This document shows positions 4,743-6,050 of a stretch of 6,050 nucleotides of DNA, one piece after another. The stretch's first letter is position 1; every line of letters begins with the position of its first letter. Below the pieces are notes generated by a model, which was not told the origin of the DNA, searched no databases, and saw nothing but the letters and a program-made list of their open reading frames with translations. The DNA is from Clostridia bacterium (lineage in GTDB: Bacteria; Bacillota; Clostridia; Oscillospirales; CAG-272), in the NCBI GenBank assembly GCA_900763885.1, contig CAAFLY010000164.1, positions 1-6,050 on the forward strand. Direction: 5' to 3'. A program made the position numbers and the translations under genes.

Positions 4743-5249
4743 ATGTACAAACCGGAACAAAAAAACGCGCGGCTGCTCACTCTCGTGATCGCGGGCTTTG
4801 CCCTTGTCGCGGTGGCGGCGTATTTCGGCTCCCTTGCGGTGGAGAAATTCCGCTGGATCTTCCAGATCGTGATCATCCTCGCTGCCACCTCTGCCCTGTA
4901 TCTCTGGTCGCGCTACAGCCTGATGTGGTTCTCCTACGTTGTGCGGCAGCGGGAGAGCGAGGACGGCGGCGAGGAGCTGGTCGTTTACAAGGGACAGGGA
5001 CGCAAGGAGGGCGTGATGGAGGCGGTGCTGCCCTTAGATTCCCTGCTGGAGCGCGTCCCGGTCCGCAGAGGGGAACCCGTAGGCGCAAAAACTCCCGGCA
5101 AGGACTGGAAAGCCTACGCGAAATCCCGGTATCGGGACTGCACCTGCTACGATTACACAAAAACCTTTCTCTGGCGCGACGCCACGTTGTACATTTTCTA
5201 CTATGGCGGGAGCCATATTGCCCTTCTTATGGAATTGGACACGCTATAG
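4743..5249 (+). CDS. Two-helix membrane protein with a C-terminal cytoplasmic domain, unknown function
   Basis: Encodes 168 residues. A charged N terminus (MYKPEQKNAR) precedes two hydrophobic helices at about residues 11-33 and 38-57, joined by a short VEKFR turn. A soluble domain of about 105 residues follows, rich in Arg, Lys, Glu and Gly, with a CTC pair near residue 139. It ends in strand-like segments (ATLYIFYYG and HIALLMELDTL). Helix hairpin first and a strand-rich domain after is an architecture also seen in small membrane proteins with PH-like tails; that is only a resemblance. AGAAGG lies 6 bases before the ATG. No promoter is seen in the 33 bases between the element and the ATG. 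It probably belonged to the same operon as the 3139-3699 gene before the element intervened. Confidence 0.82.
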   Translation: MYKPEQKNARLLTLVIAGFALVAVAAYFGSLAVEKFRWIFQIVIILAATSALYLWSRYSLMWFSYVVRQRESEDGGEELVVYKGQGRKEGVMEAVLPLDSLLERVPVRRGEPVGAKTPGKDWKAYAKSRYRDCTCYDYTKTFLWRDATLYIFYYGGSHIALLMELDTL

Positions 5250-5410
5250 GCACAGGGGATACCCTATGCGGCACCCTTTGCTCTGCTCCCTGCGGGGGCG
5301 GATAAGGAAACTGCGTTATGCTTTTGTCGTTTGTTTTGCTTTCTTCAATGAGGAATACCTCATCGCTTCTGTAGATTTTATTGTTGCCTTGCGGCGCACC
5401 AAAGGACGAA

Positions 5411-5438
5411 GGAGATGGACTCTGCGGAGCCCCTCTCC
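5411..5438 (+). other. Nested hairpin with TGCG loop, copy 4
   Basis: GGACTC-TGCG-GAGCCC (5417-5432) as in copy 2. Here the 5' flank differs, GGAGA (5411-5415) instead of GAGGA, and still finds a perfect partner, TCTCC (5434-5438), by shifting register. Confidence 0.5.
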
Positions 5439-5715
5439 TCCATCCTCTGGACTCCACCTCCTCACCCCGGGGTATCCGCTGCGGCGGGGCATATCTGCTG
5501 CCGCGGTTGACAGGGATATAGGATTCCGGTATCCGGTGCAGACTGTTTGTCTCCACTTCGACATGGTGTTTGGGTGCTGTGTGTTCGGGCTGAAATCGTT
5601 CGCGTTTCAGTAGATTTCGCTGGGCTTTGGTCTTTCGTTTTTCATTGGTGGTGGGATAGACTGTTTGTTCCTGCGGCTACATGATGTTTTGCTATAATCT
5701 ATTGTTGGGATTACC

Positions 5716-5731
5716 ACGCAATGTATTGCGT
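5716..5731. other. Small palindromic insertion in copy 4
   Basis: ACGCAAT-gt-ATTGCGT is a perfect 7-bp inverted repeat. Copy 2 lacks it (ATTACCGCTGAC against ATTACC, palindrome, then GGCTGAC). It is either an extra hairpin gained by copy 4 or one lost from copy 2. Confidence 0.7.
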
Positions 5732-5808
5732 AGGCTGACACGCGCCATTTCTTCCAATTTCGTTGGATGCAAGTCCATTTCACCAAATATGCCGGGTGCA
5801 AAAATATC

Positions 5809-5880
5809 GTAAAACTGCGTTCGTGCGGCTGAAACTGCAAGAAAACGGGTATTCCATACAGTATAAGCTATTAACGATAC
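5809..5880. repeat. 72-bp invariant core of unit 2
   Basis: Identical over 72 bases to 4182-4253. It is the longest exact match between the two units' central regions and is bounded by clear divergence: AAAATATC against GAATACA on the left, and different arm sequence on the right. Confidence 0.85.
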
Positions 5881-6050
5881 AGCCTATCCCCCCAATAATG
5901 AAAAACGTGCGACCATAGCCCAACACCCCAACTGAAACGCGAACGATACCAGCCCGAACACAGATAGTAAAACTATATTCGGAACTGGTGATGAACGACC
6001 TGCACCGGATACCAGCTACCTAAATTGCCCCAAGCCCGCGGCAGCAGTCA
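5881..6050 (-). repeat. Right arm of unit 2 (copy 5), partial and internally deleted
   Basis: Read on the minus strand, it carries GTGTTCGGGCTGGTATCG, GCGTTTCAG and TTTTTCATTATTGGGG as in copy 3, and ends at the window edge in CTGCTGCCGCGGG. About 104 bases present next to the core in unit 1 (4254-4364) are replaced by 7 bases. The junction AGCCTATCCC resembles the complement of the opposite arm type (GGGATAGGCTG in copy 2), suggesting recombination between arms. Confidence 0.75.

Larger units (their letters stand above)
5303..5744 (+). repeat. Left arm of unit 2 (copy 4)
   Basis: Long near-identical blocks with 3697-4118, for example the stretch from TGTAGATTTTATTGTTGCC through the CTCTCCTCCATCC and CTGCTGCCGCGGTTGACAGG region. 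Its outermost 60 bases, however, resemble the right-arm subtype: TTTGTTTTGCTTTCTTC and a hairpin ATGAGG-aata-CCTCAT at 5348-5363. In-frame stops interrupt the frame that is open in copy 2. Confidence 0.8.
5303..6050. mobile_element. Second copy of the inverted-repeat element (unit 2), cut by the window edge
   Basis: Begins TAAGGAAACTGCG 53 bases after the stop of the 4743-5249 gene and has the same left arm, identical 72-base core and inverted right arm as unit 1. The right arm is still in progress at 6050, inside the GCTGCCGCGGG module, so roughly 190 bases or more should follow. Compared with unit 1 it has an extra 16-18 base palindrome in the left arm and lacks about 104 bases at the inner end of the right arm. 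The 5250-5302 stretch between gene and element shows only a tiny AGGG-gata-CCCT hairpin. Confidence 0.72.

Noticed and set aside
5203..5613. Open frame of 136 residues overlapping the end of the 4743-5249 gene and unit 2
   Set aside because: It overlaps a better-supported gene in another frame and ends inside repeat sequence; nothing supports translation.

Overview
The window most likely comes from a Gram-positive Clostridia-type chromosome, probably gut-associated Oscillospirales or a neighbouring group. The evidence is moderately high GC, strong AGGAG ribosome binding sites, sigma-A-like promoters, a lipoprotein with a Gram-positive style lipobox, and a galactokinase whose sugar-binding motif is of the GxxEIxGNHTDH type found in clostridial members. 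The taxonomic call is inference; there is no rRNA or other marker gene here.

Layout, left to right. (1) Positions 1-69 are the right end of a repeat element that continues off the left edge. (2) At 92-219 are small hairpins and a direct repeat. (3) A minus-strand two-gene unit follows: galactokinase (1891 to 602) and, 4 bases later, a 125-residue three-helix membrane protein (597 to 220). An extended -10 promoter at 1933-1941 probably drives it. (4) A minus-strand lipoprotein gene (2855 to 2097) has a near-consensus promoter and a convincing intrinsic terminator. (5) A divergent intergenic region carries the lipoprotein promoter and, facing the other way, a very strong promoter for the next gene. 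(6) A plus-strand gene (3139-3699) encodes a single-pass, membrane-anchored protein. (7) A gene-free element of about 1.01 kb lies at 3697-4709. (8) A plus-strand gene (4743-5249) encodes a two-helix membrane protein. (9) A second copy of the same element starts at 5303 and runs off the right edge.

The most interesting content is this repeat family. Each complete unit is two roughly 420-base arms in inverted orientation around a 72-base core that is identical in both copies in the window. All four visible outer ends read TAAGG followed by a TAAC, AAAC or AATC-like tail, and the first unit is flanked by TA on both sides. The arms are diverged in sequence but preserve hairpins at equivalent places. 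In some of these both sides of the stem have changed while the loop has not, for example a TGCG loop closed by GGACTC/GAGCCC in one arm and AGGGGATT/AATCCCCT in another. This looks like a non-autonomous mobile element, or dispersed structured-RNA repeat, selected for folding. I do not recognise it as a named family.

The first unit appears to have landed in an operon. Its terminal TA supplies the stop codon of the 3139-3699 gene. If the element is removed and one TA kept, that frame runs six more codons to a TAG 14 bases before the next gene's start, a normal operon spacing. The two membrane-protein genes were therefore probably adjacent and co-transcribed. Apart from galactokinase, no protein here can be given a firm function from sequence alone.
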